A DNA stretch of 64,000 nucleotides, taken from the NCBI RefSeq assembly GCF_001752395.1, contig NZ_MKEK01000001.1, forward strand, positions 185,466 through 249,465. The letters are read 5' to 3'. Of the stretch, positions 9,541 through 24,306 are shown piece by piece (the stretch's first letter is position 1; each line of letters begins with the position of its first letter). A program made the position numbers and the translations under genes. This stretch comes from Rheinheimera salexigens. Lineage in GTDB: Bacteria; Pseudomonadota; Gammaproteobacteria; Enterobacterales; Alteromonadaceae. Below the pieces are notes generated by a model. It saw only the letters and a program-made list of their open reading frames with translations, made no database searches and was not told the DNA's origin.

Positions 9541-10512
9541 GTGAGTCAATCTTTGCGAATTATTTTTGCCGGTACACCGGATTTTGCTGCGCGTCATTTA
9601 CAAGCGCTTATCGCTAGCCAATATCAAGTGATCGCGGTTTACTCTCAGCCTGATCGCCCAGCAGGACGAGGCCAACAACTGCAACCTAGTGCCGTAAAGC
9701 AACTCGCTCTAAAACATCAGTTACCAGTGTACCAACCTAAATCTCTGAAAACGGCCGAAGCGCAAGCTGAATTAGCAGCATTAAATGCCGATATTATGAT
9801 CGTCGTCGCTTATGGCTTAATTTTGCCACAAGCGGTGTTAGATGCGCCTAAATTTGGCTGTTTAAACGTTCACGGCTCTATATTGCCGCGCTGGCGTGGT
9901 GCTGCTCCTATTCAACGAGCTATTTGGGCTGGTGATACTGAAACTGGCGTAACCATTATGCAAATGGACGCCGGCTTAGATACTGGTGATATGCTGGCCA
10001 TTCGTCGCTGTCCGATAAATGTCGCTGATACTAGTGCCTCTTTATACAACACTCTTGCCGAGCTAGGTCCAGTTGCGCTACTTGAAACCTTAAATAATTT
10101 AGCTGACCAACAGCAGCATGCTGTGGTGCAAAGCAACGATTTAGCCACCTATGCCAATAAATTACATAAAGACGAAGCCGAACTCGATTTTAGTAAAACC
10201 GCACAGCAGTTAGATCGAGAAATTCGCGCTTTTAATCCTTGGCCTGTAAGTTATATAACCTTAGCCCAAGGCACGGTTAAAGTGTGGCAAGCTACAAGCG
10301 AAGCACTTGAAGTTAATGCCGTACCTGGTGAAATACTGTCTGCCGATAAGCACGGTATTCGTATTGCTTGTCAGCACAGCGTACTGAATATTAGCCAACT
10401 GCAACCCCCTGGTAAAAAAGCCATGGCAGTTGCCGATTTTTTAAATGGCCGAGCTGATTGGTTAGTCCCAAGCATGATAATCGAGTCTACTAGTTCTGAG
10501 AAATCGTTATGA
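9541..10512 (+). CDS. fmt: Methionyl-tRNA formyltransferase
   Basis: Fmt formylates initiator Met-tRNA using 10-formyltetrahydrofolate, the reverse partner of Def. The 323-residue protein carries [11 protein letters not shown] (about 10-20), the catalytic block [20 protein letters not shown] (about 106-125) and a C-terminal OB-like domain. It starts with GTG, preceded by AGGA, 12 bp after def. Its end overlaps rsmB by four bases. Confidence 0.97.
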   Translation: MSQSLRIIFAGTPDFAARHLQALIASQYQVIAVYSQPDRPAGRGQQLQPSAVKQLALKHQLPVYQPKSLKTAEAQAELAALNADIMIVVAYGLILPQAVLDAPKFGCLNVHGSILPRWRGAAPIQRAIWAGDTETGVTIMQMDAGLDTGDMLAIRRCPINVADTSASLYNTLAELGPVALLETLNNLADQQQHAVVQSNDLATYANKLHKDEAELDFSKTAQQLDREIRAFNPWPVSYITLAQGTVKVWQATSEALEVNAVPGEILSADKHGIRIACQHSVLNISQLQPPGKKAMAVADFLNGRADWLVPSMIIESTSSEKSL

Positions 10513-11816
10513 GTCAAAATGTGCGCGTACTCGCCGCCAAATGTTGTTTCGACATTATCGATAGTGGCCAATCTATGTCTGATGCCCTACCTCATGCTCA
10601 AGCACAATTAGATAACGATTTAGATAAAGCATTACTGCAAGAAATTTGTTTTGGTGTGATGCGCTATTTACCGCAATTAGAATCCGCAACCAGCCAGTTA
10701 ATGGCCAAGCCTTTAGTTAAACAGCTAAGGCCGCTGCAGTTTTTGTTGTATGTAGGTATTTACCAACTTAAATTTATGCGTATACCTGATCACGCTGCCA
10801 TTAGTGAAACGGTTGAGGCAGCCCGCTCTTTAAAAGGCCAGTCTTTAACTAAATTAATTAATGCGGTACTGCGTAATGTACAACGTCATCCGGGCATTTT
10901 TGATTTCGAAGATGCGCCCGACCCAGTGCAGTTTAACCATCCCGGTTGGATTATTAGCCAATTACAACAAGCTTATCCAGAGCAGTGGCAAGATATTTTG
11001 CTGGCGAATCAACAAAAAGCCCCGCTTTGGTTACGAGTTAATAGTAATAAAATTACAGCTGAGGATTATAGCGCAGCGTTAACCGCAGCAGATATAGAGC
11101 ATCAGCAACCCTTGGTGGCTATGCCGACAGCAATTAAGCTTAACCAAGCCCAAGATGTGACAAAGTTACCGGGTTATGTTGAAGGTTGGTTTTCAGTTCA
11201 AGATGGTGCAGCCCAATACGCCGCTACTTTATTAGACGTTAAAAATTGTCAGCATATATTAGATGCTTGCTGTGCACCTGGCGGCAAAACCTGCCATATT
11301 TTAGAACTGGCACCACAAGCTAAGGTAACTGCCTTAGATAAAGAGCCTAAGCGCTTAATTAGGGTCGAAGAAAACTTAGCTCGGCTTGGTTTAACCGCTA
11401 CCGTAATAGCAGCAGATGCAGCGGAACCCGACACGTGGTGGCAAGGCCAATTATTTGATCGGATCTTATTAGATGTACCCTGCTCTGCCACCGGTGTTAT
11501 TCGCCGCCACCCCGATATTCGTTGGTTACGTAAAAAAGCCGACATTCCGGTGTTAGTTGCAATACAACAGCAAATATTACAACAGTGTTGGCAGTTATTA
11601 GCGCCAGGTGGTAGCTTGCTCTATGCTACTTGTAGTGTGTTGCCTGCAGAAAATCAGCAACAAATCACTGCTTTTTTACAGCAGCATGCTGATGCTAGCT
11701 TACAGGTTATTCCTCATCAGCCCGACCCGACTACCGTAGGCTGGCAGATCCTACCTAATGAACAACAACTAGACGGTTTTTACTATGCACTGTTAGTTAA
11801 AAACGGCAAGGATTAG
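10509..11816 (+). CDS. rsmB: 16S rRNA (cytosine-967-C5)-methyltransferase
   Basis: RsmB methylates C967 of 16S rRNA. The 435 residues consist of an N-terminal NusB-like RNA-binding domain (1-140) and a C-terminal Rossmann methyltransferase with [14 protein letters not shown] (SAM site, about 253-266), the catalytic LDVPCSATG and [11 protein letters not shown]. It is coupled to fmt by an ATGA overlap and lies 9 bp before trkA. Confidence 0.96.
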   Translation: MSQNVRVLAAKCCFDIIDSGQSMSDALPHAQAQLDNDLDKALLQEICFGVMRYLPQLESATSQLMAKPLVKQLRPLQFLLYVGIYQLKFMRIPDHAAISETVEAARSLKGQSLTKLINAVLRNVQRHPGIFDFEDAPDPVQFNHPGWIISQLQQAYPEQWQDILLANQQKAPLWLRVNSNKITAEDYSAALTAADIEHQQPLVAMPTAIKLNQAQDVTKLPGYVEGWFSVQDGAAQYAATLLDVKNCQHILDACCAPGGKTCHILELAPQAKVTALDKEPKRLIRVEENLARLGLTATVIAADAAEPDTWWQGQLFDRILLDVPCSATGVIRRHPDIRWLRKKADIPVLVAIQQQILQQCWQLLAPGGSLLYATCSVLPAENQQQITAFLQQHADASLQVIPHQPDPTTVGWQILPNEQQLDGFYYALLVKNGKD

Positions 11817-11825
11817 CAACAATCT

Positions 11826-13202
11826 ATGAAGATTATTATTTTAGGTGCTGGTGAAGTTGGCGCAACCTTGGCCGAAAATTTGGTGGGTGAGCAAAACGAT
11901 ATTACCGTCGTTGATAGTAATGCAGATAAGTTACGCGCCTTGCAAGATCGCTATGACTTACAAGTGGTACATGGTCACGGCTCTCATCCCGACGTCTTAA
12001 AGCAAGCCGGCGCAGAAGATGCTGATATGCTAGTTGCTGTAACCAATAGCGATGAAGTCAACATTGTTGCTTGCCAAGTCGCCTATAGTATTTTTAATAC
12101 GCCAGTCAAAATTGCCCGTATTCGTACTACCCAATACCTAAAATATCGTGATCAGTTATTTAATAAAGATGATATGCCTGTCGATCACTTTATCGCGCCT
12201 GAAGCATTAGTCACTAACTATATTCGCCGCTTAATCGATTATCCTGGAGCGCTACAAGTTGTTGAGTTTGCCGGCGGTAAAGTGAGTTTAGTGGCCGTTA
12301 AAGCTTACTATGGCGGCTTGCTCGTTGGTCATGCTTTATCTACGTTAAAAGAACATATGCCAAATATTGATGTTCGGGTCGCAACAATTTATCGTAACGG
12401 CAACGCTATAAGACCGCTTGGTACGACTATTATTGAAGCCGACGACGAAGTGTTCTTTATTGCTGCCACTAAGCATATTCGGGCCGTTATGAGTGAATTG
12501 CAAAAGCTAGAGCGCAATTATAGACGCATCATGATCGCTGGCGGCGGTAATATAGGTTTTGGTTTAGCGCGTGCTTTAGAAGATACCCACAGCGTTAAAT
12601 TAATAGAGCGTAATAAAGAACGTGCCGAGTTTTTATCTAGTGCCTTAGACAGCACCCGAGTTTTTGTCGGCGATGCGTCTGATCCAGAATTGTTAGAAGA
12701 AGAAAACATTGAGCAAATAGACGTATTTATTGCGGTCACTAATGATGACGAAGCCAATATTATGTCCGCCATGTTAGCCAAGCGCATGGGGGCACAAAAA
12801 ACCATGGTCTTAATTAAGCGCAGCGCCTATGTCGACTTACTGCAAGGTGGCGAAGTTGATATTGCCGTGTCGCCACAACAAGCCACCATTTCAGCCTTAC
12901 TGACCCATATTCGTCGCGGTGATATTGTTAACGTATATTCTCTGCGCCGCGGTGCAGCTGAAGCGATTGAAGCTATTGCCCATGGTGATAGCAGCAGTAG
13001 CAAAGTTATTGGTAAAGCCATTGGTAAATTAAAATTACCCCCGGGCACCACCATAGGCGCAATAGTACGCGGCGAAGAAGTATTAATAGCCAAAAATAGT
13101 ACCGTGATTGAAACAAACGACCATGTCATTCTATTTATGGTGGATAAAAAACATATCAGCGAAGTTGAAAAGCTATTCCAAGTTAGCGCAATTTTTATTT
13201 AA
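11826..13202 (+). CDS. trkA: Trk potassium system peripheral NAD-binding subunit
   Basis: TrkA gates the TrkH/TrkG potassium channel on the cytoplasmic face. The 458 residues hold two RCK units, each with a Rossmann NAD motif: [14 protein letters not shown] (5-18) and [14 protein letters not shown] (about 238-251), each followed by a TrkA-C domain. It ends the def-fmt-rsmB-trkA operon as in E. coli. Its stop overlaps that of its own partner gene trkH, encoded on the opposite strand. Confidence 0.97.
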   Translation: MKIIILGAGEVGATLAENLVGEQNDITVVDSNADKLRALQDRYDLQVVHGHGSHPDVLKQAGAEDADMLVAVTNSDEVNIVACQVAYSIFNTPVKIARIRTTQYLKYRDQLFNKDDMPVDHFIAPEALVTNYIRRLIDYPGALQVVEFAGGKVSLVAVKAYYGGLLVGHALSTLKEHMPNIDVRVATIYRNGNAIRPLGTTIIEADDEVFFIAATKHIRAVMSELQKLERNYRRIMIAGGGNIGFGLARALEDTHSVKLIERNKERAEFLSSALDSTRVFVGDASDPELLEEENIEQIDVFIAVTNDDEANIMSAMLAKRMGAQKTMVLIKRSAYVDLLQGGEVDIAVSPQQATISALLTHIRRGDIVNVYSLRRGAAEAIEAIAHGDSSSSKVIGKAIGKLKLPPGTTIGAIVRGEEVLIAKNSTVIETNDHVILFMVDKKHISEVEKLFQVSAIFI

Positions 13203-14650
13203 TCCTGCCAAAAGGTTGGAGTAAATAAAACTAACAAGGTAAATATTTCTAAACGGCCAAACACCATGGCCGTGATTAACAACCACTTACTAATATCTGG
13301 GATAGCACCATAATGGGCAGCCACTTCGCCCAAGCCGGGTCCCAGATTATTTAAGCACGCCGCAGTCGCAGTAAAAGCCGTCACACTATCTAGCCCTGTC
13401 GCCATTAACAACAACATAATAACCACAAACACTAAGGCATAAGCAGCGAAAAAGCCCCAAATCGCTTCAACAACTCTATCCGGTACCGCACGACGGCCCA
13501 GCTTAATGGCATATACCGCGCGGGGGTGAATTAACCGGTTTAGCTCACGCTTACCTTGTAAAAATAACAACACCACTCGCACCACTTTTAAGCCACCGCC
13601 GGTCGAACCAGCACAACCACCGACAAAACTAAAAAAGATTAGTAATATAGGTAAAAACAATGGCCAAATCGCGAAGCTAACCGTAGAGAATCCCGCGGTA
13701 GTAGCAATGGACACCGCTTGAAAACTACCATGATTTAGCGCATCGGCTGCAGAGTCATAAGTATTGGTTTTTAATAACACCACAAAGCAAACGAAAACTA
13801 GCGCGGCTTGTAAAAATATAAACGCTTTAAATTCAGGATCACGAAAATAGACACTGACACTTTTACCACGCATGGCAGCAAAGTGTAATGGAAAATTAAC
13901 CGCACTAATTAATAAGAAAATAACGCAAATAGCATTAATTACCGGGCTTTGAAAATGCCCCATGCTGGCATCATAAGTTGAAAACCCGCCGATGGCTATG
14001 GTCGCGAATGCATGACAAATGGCGTCAAAGACATCCATTCCTGCAGCATAAAACGCCAAAGAACAAGCAATTGTTAAGGCTAGATAGATGTACCAAAGAT
14101 GCTTAGCGGTATCGGCTATTCGTGGCGTCATTTTATTATCTTTTACCGGTCCGGGTGTTTCAGCCCGATATAGCTGCATGCCCCCAACACCTAACATCGG
14201 CAAAATAGCTACTGCTAAAACAATGATCCCCATACCGCCCAACCATTGCAGCTGGGCCCGATAATATAAAATAGCTTTCGGTAAAAATTCAATGCCGGTT
14301 AACACCGTCGCACCCGTTGTGGTTAAACCAGAAAACGCTTCAAACATCGCACTGGCTAAACTTAAGCTAGGGTTTGACGCCAACATAAAAGGGATAGCAC
14401 CTACAGCGCCTAATACGACCCAAAACAAGGCAACAATTAAAAAACCGTCGCGTACTTTTAATTCAGCTCGGTGTTTTCGGTGTGGATACCAAATCATAAA
14501 GCCGATAAATAAGCATAATAAAAATGACAATAAAAAAGGTACGCCAGCACCGTCGTTATACCCTAACGCAACAAAAGCAGGTGGTATCATAGTGATACTG
14601 AACATTGCTATCAGCAATCCCAGGATCCGAATTATCGAACGGTACTGCAT
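13199..14650 (-). CDS. trkH: Trk potassium transporter membrane subunit
   Basis: TrkH forms the K+-conducting pore of the Trk system. The 483-residue protein is highly hydrophobic with about ten to twelve membrane segments and four pore-loop repeats, visible at [12 protein letters not shown] (near 106-117), [21 protein letters not shown] and [11 protein letters not shown]. Length agrees with E. coli TrkH (483). It converges tail-to-tail with trkA over four bases. It is followed upstream by pepQ (22 bp gap) on the same strand, as in several gammaproteobacteria. Confidence 0.96.
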   Translation of the reverse strand: MQYRSIIRILGLLIAMFSITMIPPAFVALGYNDGAGVPFLLSFLLCLFIGFMIWYPHRKHRAELKVRDGFLIVALFWVVLGAVGAIPFMLASNPSLSLASAMFEAFSGLTTTGATVLTGIEFLPKAILYYRAQLQWLGGMGIIVLAVAILPMLGVGGMQLYRAETPGPVKDNKMTPRIADTAKHLWYIYLALTIACSLAFYAAGMDVFDAICHAFATIAIGGFSTYDASMGHFQSPVINAICVIFLLISAVNFPLHFAAMRGKSVSVYFRDPEFKAFIFLQAALVFVCFVVLLKTNTYDSAADALNHGSFQAVSIATTAGFSTVSFAIWPLFLPILLIFFSFVGGCAGSTGGGLKVVRVVLLFLQGKRELNRLIHPRAVYAIKLGRRAVPDRVVEAIWGFFAAYALVFVVIMLLLMATGLDSVTAFTATAACLNNLGPGLGEVAAHYGAIPDISKWLLITAMVFGRLEIFTLLVLFTPTFWQD

Positions 14651-14671
14651 ACCTTGTGGCGTCCTTAAGAC

Positions 14672-16015
<1,344 letters not shown>

Positions 16016-16042
16016 CTAAAAAACATCCGATGTATCATAGCA

Positions 16043-17956
16043 TTAATCTACTCTGACCCCAATCTGCATTGTTAACAGCGGTTGAAACACGTCATTATTA
16101 GCATTAAGTCGAATATTATAAATTTGATAATAGGCCATAACGGCTTTTACATACTCTCGGGTTTCGCGATAAGGAATGGTTTCCACCCAGACATCCGCGG
16201 GTAATGCATAGTCTTGTGGTATCCATTGTTTAACGCGACTATAGCCAGCATTATAAGCTGCGGTAGCCATCAATAAATTACCGTCATTACGCTGCATTAA
16301 ATAATTTAAGTAATAAGTACCATAATCTATATTTTGCAAAGGATCATTCAGTTGCGCTAATGACACGGGCTTTTTCGCCACTTCTTTTGCTGTTGCTGGC
16401 ATTAATTGCATTAAACCTTGCGCCCCTACGGGTGAGCGAGCATCAGACATAAAAGAGCTCTCGCGACGCGCAATTGCCATCGCCCAACCGGAAGCCACTT
16501 GAGCTTTTTCTGCCCCTTGGTTTATTTCATTTTGATAGGCCAGCGGAAAACGTAATTCTATGTCATCCCAATAACCGACATCGGCCAATGAAAATATTGC
16601 TCGGTCATACCACTGCAATTGATGAGCTAATTTTGCTGACACCAACTTTTGTTGTTCAGTGGCATTGTTCTGTAAATAGTTCCATTCCCGACGTGCCTCG
16701 GTATTACGCTTTAACGCTAACCACTCTTGGGCACGCAATACTGCGGGATGTTGCTTTAAGATATGCAGCTCTTCATCACTGACGGTGACCGGCGCATGAG
16801 CTAAGCTTGGCGGCAAGCCCAGTTTGGCCGCTGACATAAAGCCGTAAAAGTGCCGTTGCAGTGCTAACTGTTCAAATAATACCTTAGCTTTATCTGCCAT
16901 ACCTTGCTGTTCATATGCCCGCGCTAGCCAGTATTGCCAGCGAATGTTGCCCGCAAGCTCGGCTGGAAAAGCTTCAATAGTGCGTTGCACCGCTGGCCAA
17001 TCTAATTGTAATAATAAACTGCCAACTTGCCACTGGGCTAACGTATCATCAAGTAGCTCTGGCGGTAATTGTTTAAACCAGTTGCTGGCACGCTCATCCC
17101 CTCTATTTGCTAAGGCAATGGCAAACTGGCGCTGGACATCTAATCGCTGAGCTGGCGTAAAATAAGGATCATTAATAAAGCGCTGCCAAGTCGCTAGGGC
17201 TTTATCGGCATCTCGCCAAATTAACCGCTTTAAGCCATAGGCTAAAATGTCACGTTCTTGCGGCTTCTTTAAAGCAAAAAATTTAGGCTTGGCAATTACA
17301 CTGGGATTAATTCGGGTTTGCCGATACATTTCGGCTAAATATTGCTGTTCAGCCGGTAATAACGATTTTAAGTACGGCACTAAACTCGCCGTACCGCCTT
17401 CAGCAGCTAAGCGCAAACGTTGCCACACAATAGCTGTTGTTTGTTGCCCAGCATCACGCCACGCGGTAAACAGAGCATCGCAAACATTCGGTTGTGACTT
17501 ACCTACGGTCCATAGCTTAGTTACTTGAGGCCAAATAGAGGCTTTATCGACGTCTGGCTGGGCCAATTTAAACCGTAAATGATAACACTCTAATTCAGTG
17601 TCTGATGAGCCGTTATAGTTAGCTAAAAACAGTTTGCTTTGCTTGCGTTTGGCTAAATCAAATAACCAAGGCTTTCTTAATGGCCAATCCATAGGGCTAT
17701 TGTTATAGCGCTGTAAATATTCAGCTATGCGCTGATCAGCCGTAAGGTGATGCTTTAAACGCTGCAATTCTAAATAGGGCTGTAATGGATAATCTGCAAA
17801 TTTTTCTAAGGTGGTTTGTGCATCTACAGCACTCATACTCGCTATTTTTAATTCCGCCTGACTAAACTCAGCACGCAAGGTTTGCTCTTCAGCAAGGCTT
17901 GCGTTAGCCACGGTAACACCTAAACAAATACTGATAAAATAAAGAGCTCGTCTCAC
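16043..17956 (-). CDS. slt: Soluble lytic murein transglycosylase (Slt70 family)
   Basis: Slt cleaves the MurNAc-GlcNAc bond of peptidoglycan in the periplasm, leaving 1,6-anhydro-MurNAc. The 637 residues start with a signal peptide (VTVANASLA), then an alpha-superhelical U-domain, a linker, and a C-terminal goose-lysozyme-like domain with the catalytic Glu499 in RRESSF, SPVGAQGLMQLMPATA (507-522) and AAYNAGYSR. It starts with GTG, chosen because AGGAG lies eight bases upstream. Length matches E. coli Slt (645). It is monocistronic and divergent from fadB. Confidence 0.94.
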   Translation of the reverse strand: MRRALYFISICLGVTVANASLAEEQTLRAEFSQAELKIASMSAVDAQTTLEKFADYPLQPYLELQRLKHHLTADQRIAEYLQRYNNSPMDWPLRKPWLFDLAKRKQSKLFLANYNGSSDTELECYHLRFKLAQPDVDKASIWPQVTKLWTVGKSQPNVCDALFTAWRDAGQQTTAIVWQRLRLAAEGGTASLVPYLKSLLPAEQQYLAEMYRQTRINPSVIAKPKFFALKKPQERDILAYGLKRLIWRDADKALATWQRFINDPYFTPAQRLDVQRQFAIALANRGDERASNWFKQLPPELLDDTLAQWQVGSLLLQLDWPAVQRTIEAFPAELAGNIRWQYWLARAYEQQGMADKAKVLFEQLALQRHFYGFMSAAKLGLPPSLAHAPVTVSDEELHILKQHPAVLRAQEWLALKRNTEARREWNYLQNNATEQQKLVSAKLAHQLQWYDRAIFSLADVGYWDDIELRFPLAYQNEINQGAEKAQVASGWAMAIARRESSFMSDARSPVGAQGLMQLMPATAKEVAKKPVSLAQLNDPLQNIDYGTYYLNYLMQRNDGNLLMATAAYNAGYSRVKQWIPQDYALPADVWVETIPYRETREYVKAVMAYYQIYNIRLNANNDVFQPLLTMQIGVRVD

Positions 17957-18024
17957 AATCTCACTCCTAAAAACATAAAAAATATAAAATAGCGGCTATA
18001 GTTGACAGTTATTATTGCAATTCA

Positions 18025-18044
18025 ATTCAAACAAGCGTTTAAAT
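18025..18044. promoter_or_regulatory. Candidate PsrA operator upstream of fadBA
   Basis: ATTCAAAC (18025-18032), a 4 bp spacer and GTTTAAAT (18037-18044) form an inverted repeat with one mismatch. It resembles the CAAAC-N4-GTTTG core bound by the fatty-acid regulator PsrA, which controls fad genes in Pseudomonas, Shewanella and relatives. A perfect TTGACA (18002-18007) lies just upstream, so a bound repressor would cover the -10 region. The site is 97 bp from the fadB ATG. Confidence 0.55.
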
Positions 18045-18140
18045 AGCGGTTGAAATTTTTATTAAACCACGACACACTGGTTGTGAAACCTCATCGTACC
18101 AGTTGCGACAATTCAACCTACGCGACCAAGGAGCACCGTT

Positions 18141-21474
<3,334 letters not shown>

Positions 21475-21505
21475 CATAGCAGTTTATATTCTTATAGTTT
21501 AAAAT

Positions 21506-21533
21506 AAGGACCGTTTTTACGGTCCTTTTTATT
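21506..21533 (+). terminator. fadBA terminator
   Basis: Arms AAGGACCG (21506-21513) and CGGTCCTT (21520-21527) enclose a 6 nt loop, followed by a T-rich tract. It ends fadA transcription 31 bp past the stop. Confidence 0.88.
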
Positions 21534-21561
21534 TATATTGATTTTTTATATTGGAGTTTAA

Positions 21562-21804
21562 ATGGAGCTGTTATTTACCAGCGCAGATAAAACATTAGAC
21601 GCTTTAGGCATGCGCTGCCCTGAGCCTGTAATGATGATCCGCTTAACCATTCGTAATATGCAGTCTGGCCAAAGCCTATTAATTATTGCTGACGACCCTG
21701 CTACCACTCGGGATATTCCGGCTTTTTGTCGTTTTATGGACCACCAGTTATTAGCCAGCGATACCACAGAACTACCGTATAAATATGTGGTTAAAAAAGG
21801 CTAG
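21562..21804 (+). CDS. tusA: Sulfur carrier protein TusA
   Basis: TusA accepts persulfide sulfur from IscS and passes it to the TusBCD-E relay for 2-thiouridine at tRNA wobble positions. The 80-residue protein has the SirA/TusA fold signature [13 protein letters not shown] (15-27), with Cys19 as the persulfide carrier. TTGGAG lies eight bases before the ATG. Its last codons, Lys-Gly-stop, form one arm of a terminator hairpin shared with the convergent excalibur gene. Confidence 0.94.
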   Translation: MELLFTSADKTLDALGMRCPEPVMMIRLTIRNMQSGQSLLIIADDPATTRDIPAFCRFMDHQLLASDTTELPYKYVVKKG

Positions 21805-21822
21805 TGCAATAATCTAGCCTTT
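21796..21822. terminator. Bidirectional terminator built into both gene ends
   Basis: AAAGGCTAG (21796-21804) and CTAGCCTTT (21814-21822) form a perfect 9 bp stem with a 9 nt loop. On the minus strand it is followed by six T residues; on the plus strand by a weaker TATTAAATT tail. Each arm encodes the final Lys-Gly-stop of one of the two convergent genes. Confidence 0.85.
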
Positions 21823-22113
21823 ATTAAATTGTCTTTCACAAGGAATGCCATCATTGTCTCCATCCATCTTGGTATCTGGACAGTTCCTTAAAAAAAATAC
21901 CGCTTCATCATAAGATTTCATCTGACTACAGTGTTGCCGCCCATCACATCGAAACTGTAACAGGCTTGCTGCTTCACGAGCTTTTTGCAATGGTACGGTA
22001 TAATCTGGCAGCACCTGAACCGTTGGCTCCGTAACAGGCTGAGCAACGCTTTGCTTTTGATAAAACTGCCAACCGCCGTAGCCTATTAATGCTATTAGTA
22101 ATATTTTCTTCAA
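21814..22113 (-). CDS. Excalibur calcium-binding domain protein
   Basis: A 99-residue exported or membrane-anchored small protein. It starts with a short hydrophobic segment (about 3-14), has a low-complexity linker, then a C-terminal excalibur domain whose DGDNDGIPCE (about 84-93) is the calcium-binding DxDxDGxxCE motif. Two conserved Cys pairs (RCDGRQHC at 55-62; NCPD...PCE) probably form disulfides outside the cytoplasm. Related small proteins are common in Alteromonadales; the role is unknown. It is unrelated in function to the convergent tusA. Confidence 0.8.
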   Translation of the reverse strand: MKKILLIALIGYGGWQFYQKQSVAQPVTEPTVQVLPDYTVPLQKAREAASLLQFRCDGRQHCSQMKSYDEAVFFLRNCPDTKMDGDNDGIPCERQFNKG

Positions 22114-22413
22114 CTGTATACTTCCCTGTTTATAATTTAACCCAGCAAGGTTTTTGCAACTAGTTAATTTAATTGATTAAAAATTTAAAGCAACTATTTA
22201 ACTGCTTAATCGCTTAGCAAGCTAAAGTTTTCTAAATGCTTGTAAATACCAACTTAACTTGCGTCAATTCTACTGCATAGCAGTGTTACATTTCGTGTGC
22301 ATATACAACGGTTAGATAAACTAGAAAAGATGTTATTAAATTCTTTGATATATTCAATATGGTAAATTCTCAACTAGCACTATTTTATGCTAGCATCAAA
22401 GTAAGGTAATTAG
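22114..22413. other. AT-rich intergenic region before the diguanylate cyclase gene
   Basis: This 300 bp divergent gap contains no convincing ORF. It must hold promoters for the excalibur gene (leftward) and the cyclase gene (rightward). The only clear structure is a hairpin, CTAGCA (22374-22379) and TGCTAG (22388-22393), directly ahead of the cyclase ribosome-binding site. I see no c-di-GMP riboswitch. Confidence 0.5.
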
Positions 22414-23478
22414 TTGGATTTAAAATTGCAGTCAAAATTTAGCATAGACAGTGTTAATCAAGCGCAATTTATCGATAGCCGCCGACGGCGCTATATATTA
22501 CTTTTTGTCAGTTATATAACCAGTGCCGTGATGTATATTTATGCCTTTAAAAATTTAGGGGCTGTCGATCCTATTTTACCGATGGTTTTATTTATTACTG
22601 CAACAGCTTTTTTGCTTAATATTACCTACTTTCACTATAACAATAATCTTAATCTTGCTTGTAATATTGAAGCTATTTTAGTCGCTGCTTTTGTACTTGG
22701 TCTGGTCTTTATAGGAGGCTTTAATAATACTGCTTTATATTGGGTTTTCCCGTTTCCTGCCATACTTTTTGGTTTACTTGGCGTTCGTAATGCCTTAATT
22801 AGTAACGTTTTATTAACTAGTGCGCTGGCTATTATATTATTTGTACCTGACTTGGCGTTAGCCCATTATAAAAATGCGGAGCAAAGCCGATTTATCACCT
22901 CTTTGCTGATTGTGATTCTTGCATGTTGGATTAATGAATATTTCCGTGAACAAAGCCATCAAGCTATGGAGTTATTGCAACATAATAAAGAACAACAAGC
23001 GAATACCGATCCTCTTACAGGATTAGCTAATCGCAGATTTATTGATGCTAACCTTATGCAAAGCTTTAATTTACAACCAGACGTGTTTTTTCCACTGGCA
23101 GTGATTGCATGTGATATAGACTCTTTTAAGCAACTTAATGATAAATTTGGTCATCAAGCTGGCGATGAAGTATTAAAAGTAATCGCTAATATATTTAGAG
23201 CCCACTTACGCCAGCAAGACATAGCATGTCGTACTGGCGGTGAAGAGTTTTTATTACTATTGCCTAAAACCTCTAAAATAGATGCTTTTAAAGTAGCTGA
23301 GAAAATTCGCCAACAGCTCAGTCAGCAAAAGCTTTTATCAACAGATAAAGCCTATACCGTAACCGCGAGTTTTGGTGTTGCCGAGAGTCAGCAGTTAGCT
23401 CAGTTGCCCACCGCGATTAAACTCGCGGACCAACAACTGTATCAATCAAAACGTAACGGTCGCAATCAAATCAATTAA
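22414..23478 (+). CDS. Membrane-bound diguanylate cyclase (GGDEF)
   Basis: A 354-residue protein predicted to make cyclic-di-GMP. Residues about 25-180 contain five to six hydrophobic segments forming a membrane sensor; a short coiled stretch leads to a GGDEF domain from about 195. The active site is GGEEF (275-279), and RQQD five residues upstream is a complete inhibitory I-site, so product feedback is expected. DPLTGLANRR marks the domain start. The start is a TTG with TAAGG seven bases upstream; a later ATG would remove the first membrane segment. The signal sensed cannot be told. Confidence 0.9.
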   Translation: MDLKLQSKFSIDSVNQAQFIDSRRRRYILLFVSYITSAVMYIYAFKNLGAVDPILPMVLFITATAFLLNITYFHYNNNLNLACNIEAILVAAFVLGLVFIGGFNNTALYWVFPFPAILFGLLGVRNALISNVLLTSALAIILFVPDLALAHYKNAEQSRFITSLLIVILACWINEYFREQSHQAMELLQHNKEQQANTDPLTGLANRRFIDANLMQSFNLQPDVFFPLAVIACDIDSFKQLNDKFGHQAGDEVLKVIANIFRAHLRQQDIACRTGGEEFLLLLPKTSKIDAFKVAEKIRQQLSQQKLLSTDKAYTVTASFGVAESQQLAQLPTAIKLADQQLYQSKRNGRNQIN

Positions 23479-23569
23479 TATTAATTACTTAGCGTAGCGA
23501 ATGTATTTTATGCCGATGTAATTTGTGCCGACGTAATCTGTACAGGATAGTTAGGCTTTAGCTATATTT

Positions 23570-24034
23570 TTATAGCGTAACTTTATAATGTGAACCGACT
23601 TCATTGGGATTAACGTCTGCGCCTAGTATAAACTTATTTTTTGCTTCAGTTGTGGCATCAACCAACCAGATTTCAGCATCTGATAATTCAAAACGCAGCA
23701 TCATTAAATTAGTATCTAATTTGCCTTCTGGATACCAAGCTTCTACCTCTTTACTCCAATATTTATCAATAATAAGCGAATCCGTTTCTTCAACTAATTC
23801 ACCACTAATACAGGCAAATACATCATGACCTGTACTTACAAATTGTGCCATTGCCAAACCGCCTGCAGCGATGCGATTATCTTTAGTGGTGTAAATCCAA
23901 AACCTGCTATTTGCCTGTTTATCTAATTGCGCCTGCATAGGCTCACTATGCAAATCACTTTGCTGTAGTTTTATCATCAACGTAGGCGTTGCTGCCATGG
24001 CTTGCCAAAACTTTTGCTTTGCTTGATCAGACAT
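23570..24034 (-). CDS. Pyridoxamine 5'-phosphate oxidase-like general stress protein
   Basis: A 154-residue protein of the split-barrel flavin-binding group related to PNPOx and to general stress protein 26. The typical run is seen: an N-terminal helix, SRFWIYTTKDNRI (about 43-55) facing the flavin, SGELVEETDSLIIDKYW (about 78-94) and a C-terminal segment with LMMLRFELSDAEIW. The usual catalytic residues of true PNPOx are not evident, so vitamin B6 synthesis is unlikely; flavin or F420-type binding is inferred. It precedes nothing in close coupling. Confidence 0.78.
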   Translation of the reverse strand: MSDQAKQKFWQAMAATPTLMIKLQQSDLHSEPMQAQLDKQANSRFWIYTTKDNRIAAGGLAMAQFVSTGHDVFACISGELVEETDSLIIDKYWSKEVEAWYPEGKLDTNLMMLRFELSDAEIWLVDATTEAKNKFILGADVNPNEVGSHYKVTL

Positions 24035-24093
24035 ATTTACCTCTGCTTTAAAACAAATTCTTTTTAGTTAGCTTAATTGCTAAGCAGTGTTAG

Positions 24094-24306
24094 TTAATAA
24101 ACACTGCCTGGTTTATTCAGCATGGCTATATCAGCCAATAAATCATTTTCAACCTCTAAGACAGTTTTGTTAGCGATACCGCGCAATGCTAGCGCATGGG
24201 CAAAATCAGTCACTTTGTTATCGCAACGGTTTTTACGACGGCTGTACCAAGCTAAATACATCATATGTAGATTAATTTGGTTTTGTGGATATTTAATCTC
24301 AGCCAT
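24094..24306 (-). CDS. Small hypothetical protein
   Basis: A 70-residue soluble protein that I do not recognise. It is preceded by a good GAGGTGG eight bases before ATG, which supports expression. It is basic in the middle (WYSRRKNRCDNK) and otherwise helical, with no membrane segment. It lies 59 bp upstream of the PNPOx-like gene on the same strand and may be cotranscribed with it. Confidence 0.6.
   Translation of the reverse strand: MAEIKYPQNQINLHMMYLAWYSRRKNRCDNKVTDFAHALALRGIANKTVLEVENDLLADIAMLNKPGSVY

Noticed and set aside
13199..13202. trkA-trkH tail-to-tail overlap as a regulatory device
   Set aside because: Four-base convergent overlaps are common and nothing else points to control.
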